A stretch of 64,000 bases of DNA from Linanthus parryae (GCA_023055425.1 JALGPY010000002.1:152964845-153028844); one strand, 5' to 3'. Positions 1 to 10,991 are shown, counted from the stretch's first letter. Made by a program: numbers and translations. Notes: generated from the letters alone by a model not told the origin.

Positions 1-30
1 ACTAACTATATCAGTCACATGGTAGAAGTA

Positions 31-296
31 CCCGTCCGTCCCATACTCCCAGCTCTTTCTTCCTATCTGACTTTTTTAACTCGTATTTGGGTCACTTTGA
101 CCGGGTGATTTGGATAGCAAAATAATACGATTTTTTGATAATTTTTTCACCATATTATAGAGCAAATTTTACTCTACAACACCATGAAAAAAATATCAAA
201 AAATTACATCGGTTTGCTATTCAAATCACCGGGTCAAAGTGACCCAGTGAATAATGACAATAGTCAAATTGAGAAGAAAGAGCTGGGACAAACTAG
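31..296. mobile_element. Stowaway-like MITE, foldback type
   Basis: A 266-bp element that is palindromic over most of its length. One arm has gggtcactttgaccggg and the other cccggtcaaagtgaccc, and the right terminus reads GAGCTGGGACA. It is flanked by TA on both sides (29-30 and 297-298). The empty site is visible in copy B as gaagTAgcaatcta. Stowaways are non-autonomous Tc1/mariner derivatives that insert at TA; it encodes nothing. A sister copy is at 4773-5031. Confidence 0.85.
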
Positions 297-869
297 TAGC
301 AATCTATGTTTGCACTTACACTTCTCCATGTTAAGAGACAACCAACAAACGTGAAGATTAGGCACAAGTTAAACTCGACATAACTAACTCAGTAAATCAT
401 TCACGTTTTAAAATATCTTCAATCGGTCAATTCGTTTGTACATAAGCATGTGATTTGGTATTCATAAAATACCTCATTCATTTCTTTGTAGTCATTAGTG
501 GTTGACGCTGGACTACACTAAATTTTTATCAGCATTCCAAATTTCCAATGATGAACAATGCCTTGTCAGGTATAAATGTACACACATCAACCTTCCAACA
601 AATGAACCATATAGAAAATTAAAACACATGTCCCATTTACAACTCTTTATGGTTGTGTGTTCATATTGAACACGTAACCCTCACCATGGACACTACATTT
701 GGTGAATATAGTTCTTTCAAAAACTCTATAAGATCTTAATGATACATGTTGTCTTATATAGACTTGAAACATACTGAGATGTATCTTAATCCCAACGATA
801 TAGTAGTGATACAACACCCTTATCCAGTCAAAAAAAATCATACAGAAAAGAAGTATTACTAGATGTAGC

Positions 870-1074
870 CAAGGGCGGATGCAAGCAATCAGTTGTGGGC
901 TATAGCCCCCACTCAAATTTTCAAAATTGCATTTTTGACTTACATTTTATCATAAAATTCTTTTGTAGCCCCCACTGAAATTAAATAATAACTATTTTAT
1001 TTAGTTTTATTTGGAAAACTATTCACTTTTAAAAAGTTAGCCCCCACTGAGGCAAAATCATGAATCTGTCCCTG
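870..1074. mobile_element. hAT-like MITE, copy A
   Basis: A 205-bp element with imperfect terminal repeats (CAAGGGCGGATGCAAG at the left; the reverse complement of ATGAATCTGTCCCTG at the right) and repeated internal tagcccccact motifs. Flanks are gatgtagc and, once the LTR inserted there is removed, gatgtaac, a 7/8 match to an 8-bp hAT-type duplication. It is shared with copy B (9130-9328), so it predates the block duplication. Confidence 0.7.
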
Positions 1075-1081
1075 GATGTAA

Positions 1082-2505
1082 TGTTGGAATAGATGCCCTA
1101 GAGACAATCTAGTTTAGTATGAATTTATTTGTGGCTAGAAATTCATTTATTATTTATTGGATATTTAATATAATGAATTCCTTAGATTTACAATTGTGTT
1201 GTTTATCTTAAATATCCCTAGTCCAGTATAATGATTAATGGGACATCATCTATAGACTAGTATGTGGTTGGATTGATATGGAGATATCATGATCCAACAC
1301 ATAGGTGTGCATTAGGGGTAATGTCGCACTGGATTGACCCATCTCGGAGAAGGCTACATACACGTTATGTTGAGTCACAAGCGCTTCTCGCGGTGCAATG
1401 ATATTGTCATCCTTAGACTTGAAGTCACTAGATATTCTAGTTGTGGATTATTGTGATTTTGGTAGCGTTACACGCTACACCGTAACTGGGTAGTTATTAA
1501 GGCATGTACTGGATACAATAAGAAGCAAGCTTAGAGATCGTAGTGGACGTAAAAGGATTTGTCCCTCCCACATAACGGGAGCAAATATCCTAGGCCACTC
1601 GAGGGATAGTGCTTATAGAATGGCTGGCCAGACTCAAATAAATCAATATGGAATATTGATGTTATTTGCACGAATAAGGCTATTCCCATGGATCGAGAAA
1701 CTATGGATTGGATATACGAGTGTGACTTGTATGTCTCGTGTCCAATCCGGATATAGAGACAAAGGGATGAGACAATTACTTGTACAAAGGTTGTCAAAGA
1801 TGACTATTCTATTAGTTGGCTAGAATGGATGTTTTGCTAGAAACCGCTCCATATTAGCAAATAGTTGCTACCAACTAGATAGAACCTATGGGGTCACACG
1901 CTATATAGAGTTGAACTAGATTTGAGAATTAATTAATTGGATTAATTAATTAGAAGGATCACTTTGCAAAACCTTGCAAACTTAGTAGGGACTAATTTGC
2001 AAGGAAGGGACTAAATTGAATTCTAGTAGGACTAGAATAAGTCCTTTAGGTAGTTGCCAAAGAGTTGTTGGACTATATAAAGGACCTTCCTTCCTTTCTT
2101 CCCACAACTTATGCTCATAATTGAACATAACAAGAGTGGGAGAGAACAAAAGGAGAGAGAGCAACAAGCTAGAGGAGCCGCCGCCCCCTAGCTCGCCGCC
2201 CCGTCCCCGTCGGCCCCAAAGGAGGCCGAAACCTCCTTTGGTTTGTCTCGTTTTGCGTGATTCTTCTTCCTCTTCCTCTTTCCGGGCTAGCACCAAGGAG
2301 TGGGAGATCTATGAATCAACTCTAGGCGTGGATCAACCATAGAGAACGTGACACAATTCGCGTTTGAAGTCATCAAAGGAGAACCCTAAGGTGTGTTATC
2401 GATTTCTTCCTTTACCATCGTTATGTCTCTTGACTTGTGATCCTTGGAGGGTTTTGCATGGTTAATTATTGTTTCCGTTGCGCATCCATGAATCAAAACC
2501 CTACA
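1082..2505 (+). mobile_element. Ty1-copia solo LTR
   Basis: A 1424-bp LTR that begins TGTTGGAATAGATGCCC and ends AAAACCCTACA, flanked by the perfect 5-bp duplication tgtaa (1077-1081 and 2506-2510). A TATA-like run (actatataaagg, about 2072) and a T-rich 3' part fit a promoter and R/U5 region. No internal domain is present, so it is the product of recombination between the LTRs of a former complete element. It is about the same length as, and in opposite orientation to, the solo LTR at 39631-41060. Open frames inside it are not genes. Confidence 0.93.
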
Positions 2506-2607
2506 TGTAACATCCCGTAATGGTTGGTTGCAAATGTCATATATCCACATAATAAGCTATCCCCAAAATGTGACATGTAGAATAGCTTATCCCCATCTAC
2601 ATAATTA

Positions 2608-2820
2608 GGGCATCTCCAACTCCATGGGGGGAGAGGGAAGGGGAAAATCGTATAAAAATACGATTCATGTCCAACCCCATGGGGGGAGGGGGAGGGGGTG
2701 CTATGGGGATAAATTTTGCCTTGGGTGAGGGATGGTTAGGGGGGATTTCCCCATGGGCATCCCCTCCCCCTCCCCCTCCCCCCATACATAACTTTGGGTG
2801 AGAGATGGTTAGGGGGTGCT
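2608..2820. mobile_element. GC-rich foldback insertion (MITE candidate)
   Basis: This stretch is absent from block copy B, so it is an insertion or a local expansion. It has purine-rich ggggggaggggg runs answered by pyrimidine-rich cccctccccc runs, which gives a strong hairpin, plus two copies of ttgggtgag.gatggtta. It starts gggcatctccaac after TTA, which resembles Harbinger-type ends, but no clean target duplication was found. Confidence 0.5.
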
Positions 2821-3025
2821 ATCAAATATATCTAGCTTTCACTAACATGTTTAGATAATTTATGTTATTTTTCTCATACCCGTACAAAAGGGATATAAAC
2901 ATGGAATTATTAGTACGACTGTTGTAAGACATGTTCCGATCTATATTTAAGTTTGCATACCAAATGTTTGTGTGCGGTTCCATATAACCCTTTCATATAA
3001 ATTTCGAAAACAATCGGGATTATTA

Positions 3026-4309
3026 GAGCATCTCCAACCATTCTCCATTTCTCTATATTTGGTGACTTTTTTTTGAAGATTTTAGTCTCCAACCTCAAAT
3101 TTCTATTTCTCTATTTCTCCAAAAAAAAATGGAGATTTTTTTTTAGGCCTCCAACCATGTTTGACCAAAAAATCTCCATTTCTCCATTCTCTATTTTTTC
3201 TCCATTTATTTGGAGGTGGAGATGTACATCTCCAACCATCCTCCATTTCTCCAAAAAAATCTCCATTCTCCATTTTTTCCTCCAATTTGGAGGATAAAAT
3301 GGAGAATGGAGATTCATCTCCATTTCATTGATTAGCGTGTAAAATGAATAATTTAACTCTAATTGTGTATATTAAAACATATATATTATTGGTAAAAGTA
3401 TGATATATTGACAATTGTTAACTATTACGAATAAAAATAATAATAATAATATAAGTTTATATTCATTCTATTAACTTATAAATAAAAATTAAATTTAACA
3501 TTTTCCGACGAAAATTAATATAAAAACTCGAAGACATACAAATATTACTAAATAAAAATATTACAAAAACAAAAATATAAAGACATTACGTGAAAATGAA
3601 ATACATGGTTAAAAATAAAAACATCGAAAACGATTCTAAGAAAGCACATGAAATGATAATTTATTTCAGACTTCCTCCACCTAAAAAGTCGAATATGTAG
3701 CTTGAATTATGAGGTCTTCAGGCTCGATTTGCAATCGTAAGAGGAGGAGCTCGTTTTTGGTATAAAGATGATTTATATCAACTTATGCTAGCTTGCATGA
3801 TAGTGGAACAAGAGCGCGATTAATATCTGAATGGTTACACTTTTGATGATGAGCAACAACCCACTAACATAGACTACAAAAATTCATCTCCGGTGCCTCC
3901 TGTTGTGCTTTCCAGAGAATATAATAAGACAACATTATAATATCTGAATGGTTACACTTTTATCATTTGATGTATGCTTTAATTAAATTTGTAATTTAGA
4001 TTATCATATTGAAATTATATTGCTAAAAGTTATGTTGAAACTAGCATTAATATTTTTTTGAAGGAATTTTGGTGTTAACCATTGGAGATTGAAATCTCCA
4101 TTCTCCATAAATGGAGAAATGGAGATATATATATTATTTTATGATTTGGAGTAAAATTTGGTTGTATTGGTTGGAGACTAAAATCTCCATTCTTCCTCCA
4201 AAAATGGAGAAATGGAGAAATGGAGGTAGAATGGTTGGAGGTTGCTCCGTTTTTTTCCACCAAAAATGGAAAATGTAGGAAAAAATAGAGATAATGGTTG
4301 GAGATGCTC
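3026..4309. mobile_element. PIF/Harbinger element, defective
   Basis: A 1284-bp element with termini GAGCATCTCCAACCATT and AATGGTTGGAGATGCTC, flanked by TTA at 3023-3025 and 4310-4312, the target duplication typical of PIF/Harbinger. Subterminal regions are made of many tctccattt / aaatggaga words in opposite orientation. The centre keeps a transposase scrap (3722-3820). It is missing from block copy B, so it inserted after the duplication. It abuts the MITE at 4313. Confidence 0.85.
3722..3820 (+). pseudogene. Harbinger transposase C-terminal remnant
   Basis: Thirty-three codons read as ARFAIVRG..ARFW.K.DL...M.AC followed by MIVE.ERD and a stop. This matches the conserved end of the DDE_Tnp_4 transposase of PIF/Harbinger elements, where an arginine-phenylalanine-rich stretch precedes ACIILHNMI.EDE. 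Here the IILHN residues are missing, the catalytic region is gone and stops follow, so it cannot be active. It confirms the family of the host element. The match is from memory of the family pattern. Confidence 0.7.
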
Positions 4310-4312
4310 TTA

Positions 4313-4758
4313 GGGCTAGTTTGGGAATGCTGTGGCGGTGGTAGAAAGCTGCTGTGTGAAAACACAGTAGAAAGCTGCTGTGAGTTCTTGATAAAATGTT
4401 GTTTGGTAAATATTAAGTAAAAGCTGCTGTGAAATATTGATATAGTAATTTTGTGTTTGGTAAAATCAACTGTGAAGTTGCTGTGAGAGGGTAAAATGAC
4501 AAAAATATATGACACGTGTCATTTCCGGAAAGATAACTATTGATATTTTAAAAAAATTGTAAGGTCAAAATCGGTTATAGATAAATTAATCAAAAACACT
4601 TTCTGAAAAACATCTCCCCCGTTGCTTCCTGAAAACTGCTGTGGGACAATAGAAATTGTCCGAAAAAACAAGAATTTTATTTTTACCAAACACACTAAAA
4701 CTGCTTCTGCTGTCGGAAAGCAGCTGTGCTGACAGCAGAAGCATTCCCAAACTCACCC
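4313..4758 (+). mobile_element. MITE with GGG[C/T][T/G]AGTTTGGGAATGC ends, copy 1
   Basis: A 446-bp element ending in GGGCTAGTTTGGGAATGC and, inverted, GGGTGAGTTTGGGAATGC. Subterminal regions repeat the word gctgctgtg. A second copy in opposite orientation is at 17853-18295. It sits directly against the right TTA of the Harbinger element. No matching target duplication was found here (TTA left, TCT right), so the superfamily is unsure. Confidence 0.75.
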
Positions 4759-4772
4759 TCTCCAAAATTATA

Positions 4773-5031
4773 CTGCTCTGTCCCAGCTCTTGCCCATCAT
4801 TGGGAATTTTTGACTCGTATATGGGTCACTTTGACCGGTTGATTTCGATAGCAAAATAATGCGATTTTTCGATAATTTTTTCACGGTGTTATAGAGCAAC
4901 TTATACTCTACAACACCATAAAAAAATTATCAAAAAATTAAATTATTTTGCTATCCAAATCACCGAGTCAAAGTGACCCAGTGAATAGTGATAAAAGTCA
5001 AAATGATGGGGAAGAGCTGGGACAGAGGTAG
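4773..5031. mobile_element. Stowaway-like MITE, foldback type
   Basis: A 259-bp element with ends CTGCTCTGTCCCAGCTC and, inverted, CTACCTCTGTCCCAGCTC, flanked by TA (4771-4772 and 5032-5033). The interior is a long inverted repeat around gggtcactttgaccgg. It is the same family as 31-296. The matching spot in block copy B (10992-10999) holds TA-gtag-TA instead of the element. Confidence 0.88.
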
Positions 5032-5109
5032 TAGTCAGCATCTTGTAAATAAACTATAAAGAGATTTAATTGATTTGGTACTTTCGTTAACCAAATCATA
5101 GTGGTGTTA

Positions 5110-5263
5110 ATGCCCCAATCTTATGAAGCTACCTGCATGTCTCTAGACATGTAAATTGCTCCAGCCTTCGATTGCCTTCAACAACACTGACAGTTCCAAT
5201 TGGGCAATTTTTGGGAAGTTAAACGTGCAACGCCCTAATGTCTTGTCAAGTTTGACCCTGGGG
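5110..5263 (-). pseudogene. Dicer-like DUF283 exon remnant, inverted arm 1
   Basis: The minus strand reads FKPNP, then after a one-base frameshift VKLDKTLGRCTFNFPK, then degenerates with a stop. This follows the Dicer dimerisation domain (DUF283). It is roughly three-quarters identical, by eye, to the plus-strand copy at about 5705-5876 and lies in inverted orientation to it. The arm starts exactly at the right boundary of block A, so the block edge truncated it. It is not functional as protein. Confidence 0.6.
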
Positions 5264-5278
5264 ATTGGGTTTGAAGCT

Positions 5279-5411
5279 GAGTAGGACCCTCTAGTATAAT
5301 TATAAACTAAGTATAATAGACTTTACAGGATCTAGTGAGTGATCCGTAAGCAAGGTCTTATCAACTACTCCGCACAATATATTGATAAGTATACTTGAGG
5401 GTCCTACTGCA
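5279..5411. repeat. Small foldback in the loop between the Dicer arms
   Basis: The left arm agtaggaccctctagtata (5280-) is answered by tatacttgagggtcctact ending at about 5410. The element is almost a perfect hairpin of about 130 bp with AT-rich interior. It may be a MITE; flanking bases (gctg and gcag) give no convincing duplication. Confidence 0.55.
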
Positions 5412-5529
5412 GCTTTTATCCGGGTTCTTATGCTGCAGCTATTGATGTTGCCTTAACTTATTTCTTAGTCTTAAGTAAGGTCATGCTTAGCCTAGAGTGA
5501 GGACACTTCCCCCATTACTTGAATGAAAA

Positions 5530-6000
5530 GTTAGAGTCAGCGGAGAAATCATGAGGGTAGAAGCGCTGCGGCATGCTTCACATCCTTGCTCAGCTTTTGA
5601 AGGAAAAATGCTAGATGATTTATACTATCAAGTTGAGAGAAAAAGAGCAGTTGTGTCTCAAAAGTCCAATGTTGCTCTCATATATTTTCTATTGCTTGCA
5701 ACACCTTTTGATAGGTACTTCAAACCCAATCCCCTGGTCAAACTTGATAAGTCATTACGGAGTTGAACTTCCCAAAAATTGCACAATTGGGACTATTACT
5801 GTTGAAACCAATAGAGTACTGAAGCAACTTGCATGTTTAGAGGCATGTTGGTAGCTAAGATTGGGGCATTAAATGATATTCTCGTGCCATACTAAGCTGC
5901 ATGAAGAACGTGGGTGCTCGCCATATCTTGATTCTTGATGAGCAAGCTATTTACTTTCCACCTGAATTGGTTAGCTACCGAGCTAATGATTTTACGAAAT
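5530..6000 (+). pseudogene. Dicer-like (DCL4/DCL2-type) fragment with DUF283 domain
   Basis: The plus strand reads a block starting MRVEALRHASHPC (from 5551), then YQVERKRAVVSQKSNVALIYF, FKPNPLVKLDKS, LPKNCTIGT, LKQLACLEAC and GALNDILVPY, then after stops YFPPELVSYRAN (about 5950-5985). In plant Dicer-like proteins the first group ends the helicase region and leads into the DUF283 dimerisation domain that binds dsRNA-binding partners. Frameshifts near 5766 and 5860 and stops after 5895 mean it is broken. I cannot see RNase III, PAZ or helicase motifs nearby, so this is a fragment. Assignment to DCL4 rather than DCL2 is from memory and tentative. Confidence 0.65.
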
Positions 6001-7145
6001 CCTACTGCTAACTTGATTGAGCTAGTACGGAGTTATATCCATATCTAGAACTCTGATGTAAGTAGTTCATATCATGTCAGATACGCGTTAAGTTCTCTGA
6101 TTGAGTGATTGGAAATATGAGAGCATCACTAAAAGTAAAGGTCAGTAATGAAGAAGTCAAACCACGATCAATTCAAAAGATGGGGAAATGAGCCCTAGAA
6201 AATGTAGAATCTGCCTTACAAGAATATAAATAGGTGAAAAATGAGGGTGGTGAAAACTCTCTCCCTAGTGAGTACCAAGGGAGCTGATCCCCCAAATTTC
6301 CAGCAACGTGCAGTGGAGCAATCCAATGGGCCCAGAGGCAGGATAGGAAGAAGAAAGGTGCAAACGCTCTTTGTAAAAGCCTTACATGGAATTCACTAGA
6401 GCGGATCCCTACAAGGCTCTTGGAAATCAATACCCCCGATTTTGGCTTCGGGTGTGGACTGTGGTAATGCAAGCTGTATTGGCTTCTCGAAACCTTCATC
6501 TTGTAACATACTGACATTTAGCAAGAAGAAGCACATGAACGCACAAAATTTCTACATTCTGAATGTGGACGGACATAATAAGCACGATTCGGATTCCTGG
6601 TTATCATTGTGGCTTATAAATTCCTCCGATCTGGGTTCTACAATGTCCGACTTTATGGTCCTCGTAAAATGCACTGTTCAGTATAATCAAGTAAAAAGTA
6701 GTATATTCCCATTGTTGTATAACTTGGATGGTCCAGTAGCCGGATAGTTCTTCTCTTTTTGCACTTAACTCTTCAGCAAATGGTCTACATTTGTGTGGTC
6801 CGTGATCTTATTGTAAAATCTCAAGCGAAAATCGCAATAACTCCTATAAATATTGACAATCCAAGCTATGTATAGAAAAATATGATCCCTGGATTTGAAG
6901 GTCTCAAGAAATTCTGAAGATCAACTACAACTGAGGATCTATGTCAGACTAGAACCTCTAGGATAGTTAAAGACCTTGGATTGTTACAAGTAGCAAAAAA
7001 TTGCTTTTTGTTATTGAAGGTTATCAATTAATTGATTTCTTTGGGTGTTCCTTGATATTAAATTTTGGAGATCTCATTTTCATGAGTGGTAGCATTGTCA
7101 CTTCATTTTCACAAATGATTGTGAAGATCTTTGTGCTGATTGCAG
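6001..7145. other. Stretch without a recognised gene upstream of the MinE exon
   Basis: Unique AT-rich sequence. Several short open frames occur on both strands (for example 6173-6517 minus and 6442-6747 plus), but none has a domain I recognise. The last part (about 7000-7145) looks like intron sequence ending in the acceptor gattgcag directly before the MinE exon. No exon for a chloroplast transit peptide could be found here. Confidence 0.5.
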
Positions 7146-7763
7146 GTTGATTTCTCTGGGTTTCTTAGTGGATCATCTGGCCTCTCCTGCAACACGCCTA
7201 AATGGTCCAGTGTGACACTTGATGGCCATAGCTCGCGATGTCATTCCAAAAAACCTCTTGGTATCACCGGGGAATACAAGCTATCTCCTAGTCCTTTTAG
7301 CCAAGAAACAGAGAGCTTTCTTCTCAATGTCGTAAACATGAGGTTTCTCGAAAGGCTGAGCTTAGCCTGGAAGATCATATTCCCAACACCAACCATTAAA
7401 AGGAACTCTAATGCAAAGATTGCCAAGCAGCGTCTCAAGATGATTCTCTTCTCTGATCGCTGTGCAGTGAGCGACGAAGCGAAACAGAAGATAGTGACCA
7501 ACATTGTCAACGCCCTGTCAGATTTCGTGGTGATTGAATCGCAAGATAAAGTCCAACTGAGTGTCTCTACAGATACAGACCTTGGGACGATCTACTCTGT
7601 CACTGTACCAGTTCGGCGCGTGAGACCAGAATATCAAATCGAGGATGAGACGGGAATGATTACTAATGTGGAGTACAAGGATACTGGGGCTACCTCTGGT
7701 TCTGTCGACGTCACGTTTGATTTCTTTGTTCCAGATGAAGACTCGAATGGTTATGGTTTCTGA
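7146..7763 (+). CDS. MinE-like plastid division factor, main exon (5' exon missing)
   Basis: MinE homologues (MINE1/ARC12) act in the chloroplast stroma with MinD to place the FtsZ ring. The frame reads VDFSGFLSGSSG, then the MinE core with FLERLSLAWKIIFP, NAKIAKQRLKMILFSDRC, SDFVVIESQDKVQLSVSTD and DLGTIYSVTVPVRRVRPEY, and ends FDFFVPDEDSNGYGF and TGA at 7761-7763. It is 205 codons and uninterrupted. The preceding tgattgcag is a good splice acceptor; the family normally has about 30 residues of transit peptide before this point, which I could not find in 5113-7145. It may be a real gene with a distant first exon or a truncated copy. It lies between the two copies of the duplicated block. Confidence 0.8.
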   Translation, partial: VDFSGFLSGSSGLSCNTPKWSSVTLDGHSSRCHSKKPLGITGEYKLSPSPFSQETESFLLNVVNMRFLERLSLAWKIIFPTPTIKRNSNAKIAKQRLKMILFSDRCAVSDEAKQKIVTNIVNALSDFVVIESQDKVQLSVSTDTDLGTIYSVTVPVRRVRPEYQIEDETGMITNVEYKDTGATSGSVDVTFDFFVPDEDSNGYGF

Positions 7764-8489
7764 GAGGTGAATGGATAATTCATGTTTGCAAGAGATTGGA
7801 TGTCGAAACCCACAACTGTTAGCTGTTTGGACATTTATAAATTGTATATATGTTTGTTGTTAGGTGATTGGTGAATTTGTTTTATACTGGTTTTGGATTC
7901 ACATGAAAGGATCGGAGTTCAGTGTTTTTGCATAATGCTGGACATTTGTTTCTATGGCTTTGCATAAAATAAATGGTTAATATGCATGGTGAGACACTCC
8001 ATGGGGATATGGGGAGATTAGGATTTGGTATCCCCGCCCTTTTCTAGTTGTGTTTGAGTGAGGTAGATGGGAGGGGAGATCAAATTCTCACCATATCCTC
8101 AGTTGCTATTTTACACTAAATTTATATATCATCATTCGGTCTGGCTCTTTTCTTAGCAATCCATCCAGGTGCGATAATATTTGGGATTTCTTTAGCAAAA
8201 TAACCAACAGTTTTCTCGCTCTGCCTTATCTCTCTCTATGCCCTTCATGGTCGCCCAACCCATGGTCGTAGCAATCGATTCAATAGCCGTCATCCTCTCT
8301 GACAAAGCTTGTCTAGGAAACTGACAGAGCCAGTGGGTATTTCTTACATTCTCCCACTTGGTCCGCATAACTCTCTATGACAAAATATGTACCCATAATC
8401 ATATTTACTTCGTAAAGGAAACGGATATATGAATCATGGCGACAAGTCGTTTTAGGAGTAGTGTCTTCAATGTATCACAAGATAGAAGT
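7764..8489. other. MinE 3' flank and degenerate sequence
   Basis: The first 220 bases are T-rich and suit a 3' UTR. Around 8330-8375 the minus strand reads ccaagtgggagaatgtaag, which resembles a copia polypurine tract running into an LTR, so a retroelement scrap is possible. cgacaagtcgttttagga (8441-8458) has an inverted partner at 8521-8538. Nothing else was recognised. Confidence 0.4.
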
Positions 8490-9129
8490 AGCAATCTATA
8501 TCAGTCACATGATAGAAGTAGCAATCCTAAAACGACTTGTCACATGATAGAAGTAGAAATCTATGTTTGCACTTTACACTTCTCCATGTTAAGTGACAAC
8601 CAACAAATGTGAAGATTAGGCACAAGTTAATCTCGACATAACTAACTCCGTAAATCATTCACGTTTTAAAATATCTTCAATCGGTCAATTCTTTTGTACA
8701 TAAGCATGTGATTTGGTATTCATAAAATATCTCATTCATTTCTTTGTAGTCATTAGTGGTTGACGCTGGACTACACTAATTTTTTATCAACATTCCAAAT
8801 TTCCAATGATGAACAATGCCTAGTCAGGTATAAATCTACACACATCAACCTTCCAACAAATGAACCATACAGAAATTCAAACACGTGTCCCATTTACAAC
8901 TCTTTATGGGTGTTTGTTCATATTGAACACGTAACCCCTCACCATGGACACTACATTTGGTGAATATAGTTCTTTCAAAAACTCTATAAGATTTTAATTA
9001 TACATGTTGTCTTATATTGACTCGAAACATAGTGAGACATATCTTAATCCCTACGATATAGTAGTAAGATACAACACCTTTATCCAGTCAAAAAAAATCA
9101 TACAGAAAAGAAGTATTACTAGATGTAGC

Positions 9130-9328
9130 AAAGGGCGGATGCAAGCATTGAGTTGTGGGCTATAGCTCCCACTCAAATTTTCAAAATTGCATTTTGACCT
9201 ATATTTTATCATAATTTTTTTTAGCCCCACTGAAATTAAATAATAACCATTTTATTTCATTTTATTTGAAAAAGTATTAACTTTAAAAATTTAGCCTCCA
9301 CTGAGATAAAATCCTGGATCTGTCCCTG
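9130..9328. mobile_element. hAT-like MITE, copy B
   Basis: Orthologous copy of 870-1074, with both flanks intact: gatgtagc at 9122-9129 and gatgtaac at 9329-9336, a 7/8 match for an 8-bp duplication. Confidence 0.7.
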
Positions 9329-9384
9329 GATGTAACATCCCGTAATTGTTGGTTGCAAATGTCATCTATATATACATAAGAAAA

Positions 9385-10812
9385 TGTTGATTCAAAGACC
9401 CTTGAATGTGTTTTGGATGGTAATTGTTTTGAGTGATGAAAGAGAAAGACAAAGACATTGGCAGCAAAGCATTTCAAATACTCCAAGGCCTTGAGATACT
9501 GACAGAGCTTCAAAGCCTTGAGAGTCATTCTTATTCTGCTGAATTTTCTAACAAGATTGTGTTGCAGATTGGATATCTGATCATGCAGATCAGGGTTTTG
9601 CTGAATGTATTCTTGCTTGACATTATCTACATATCTAACATAATTGCAGATGATTAGAACAGGGAGAATCAAAGTTTTATGGATTTAACTTTGAATATCT
9701 GTGAAGCAGGTTTAGAGCTTCAAGGTCTTGAGATGTGCCTTGAGCTGCTGACAGCTTTTACAGAACTAAGTTGATTCTTTCTTGCAGGTTGTGATTCTTA
9801 TTATTGTAATTATTTATTGACTTCTAAGAGTCTTAAACTTGTTTTTCATGATTTATATGTGTCATAAGTTAAACAGATTACTGTTCTAATCTTTTAACCA
9901 GTTTTATCAGAAACTGGAAAACCAAACAGTCATTGTTCTGTTATATTTCTGGATTTTTGTTGTTGCTGTGTTTTAATGTTGTTGCAGGTTTGTTAAACGT
10001 GCAAGAGCAATCTCAACAAACTCCAACGGATATCCACTTAGAGTTGTTTGAATTTCAGTTGAAAACAGAAGGAGGATTTGTAGGAACTGAGATCCTAAAA
10101 TCTCTCATTCAGTTGCAGCTGTGGATAAAAGAGACTGGTTTGAATTTTGAAAGATAGAGGCTTGCAGAATACTCAGAGAGGTGTGACAAATTCGTGGGAG
10201 ATCATTCATTCAAACACACAGGGATTCAAGCTTCAATTCTAGATTTCAGAAGATCAAGTCATTCCAGTTTCCAGAAGAACACATTCAGGCTTCAATAGCT
10301 TATTTCTTCTACCGTGTTCTTCACTTGTTTTGTAATCTGTGTATCTTTTAAATATCTTAAACCTCACTTAACCTAGTGGTTGGTTGTTCAAGTGAATAAC
10401 AAGAGGTTCTTGTTAGCTCAACAGTTAGTAGCTGGGACTAGATAGGTTTGGAACCACAAGCCGTATAGGTGTAAGGAAAATCACTTAGGCTTAAAGATCT
10501 AGGGCTGTTTCTGTGTGAGTAATAAGAAGTGTTTGCCCAATCCTGGTGGGATTAGATCCGTCAGGCAGAGATTAGGTCCATTGGGATTGAACTCTGTAAA
10601 TTGCTTTGTGTTCTTTACTTTACAGTTTTATTATTATCTGCTGCACGCAACTCAAATCAAACTAGGGTTTACAAACTGCTTAGAACTGGTAATAGTTCAA
10701 GGCTTTGAAGCTTTCTATTTTGCCTTAGAAAGTTTAAGACAGTTTTCTAAAATCTCAAGACTTTGATATTTGAGTTTCACACAAATATCAAAGTCTACAT
10801 TACACATTTTCA
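9385..10812 (+). mobile_element. SIRE-like copia solo LTR
   Basis: A 1428-bp LTR beginning TGTTGATTCAAAGACCC and ending ACACATTTTCA, flanked by the perfect duplication gaaaa (9380-9384 and 10813-10817). It shares sequence with the LTR of the element at 60841 (for example tagatctagggct and gattagatccgtcag near 10490-10570) and with 55862-57206 on the other strand. It is rich in ccttgaga / caaagcc words. It has no internal domain. Confidence 0.9.
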
Positions 10813-10991
10813 GAAAACATATCTAACTTTCACTAACATGTTTGGATAATTTATGTTATTTTTTTCTCACCCATACAAAAGAGATATAAACATGAATTAT
10901 TAGTATGGCTGTTGTGAGACATGTGTTGTTCCATATAACCGTTTCATATAAGTTTCGAAAACAACCGGGATCATTTGTGTCCCCAAAATTA

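Larger units (their letters stand above)
1..5112. repeat. Duplicated block, copy A
   Basis: With insertions removed, this stretch is the same sequence as about 8490-11073: 300-1080 matches 8550-9336, 2511-2540 matches 9337-9370, 2827-3022 matches 10816-10975 and 5032-5112 matches 10998-11073. The shared sequence ends at the same point in both copies (...catagtggtgtt). The left end lies outside the window. No gene was seen in it. Copy A later received the Stowaway, copia LTR, Harbinger and MITE insertions listed separately. Confidence 0.85.

Noticed and set aside
1620..2342. Several open frames in the solo LTR at 1082-2505
   Set aside because: They lie in a non-coding LTR and recur, broken differently, in its other copies.
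7241..7510. Minus-strand frame opposite MinE
   Set aside because: Shadow of the conserved MinE coding frame.
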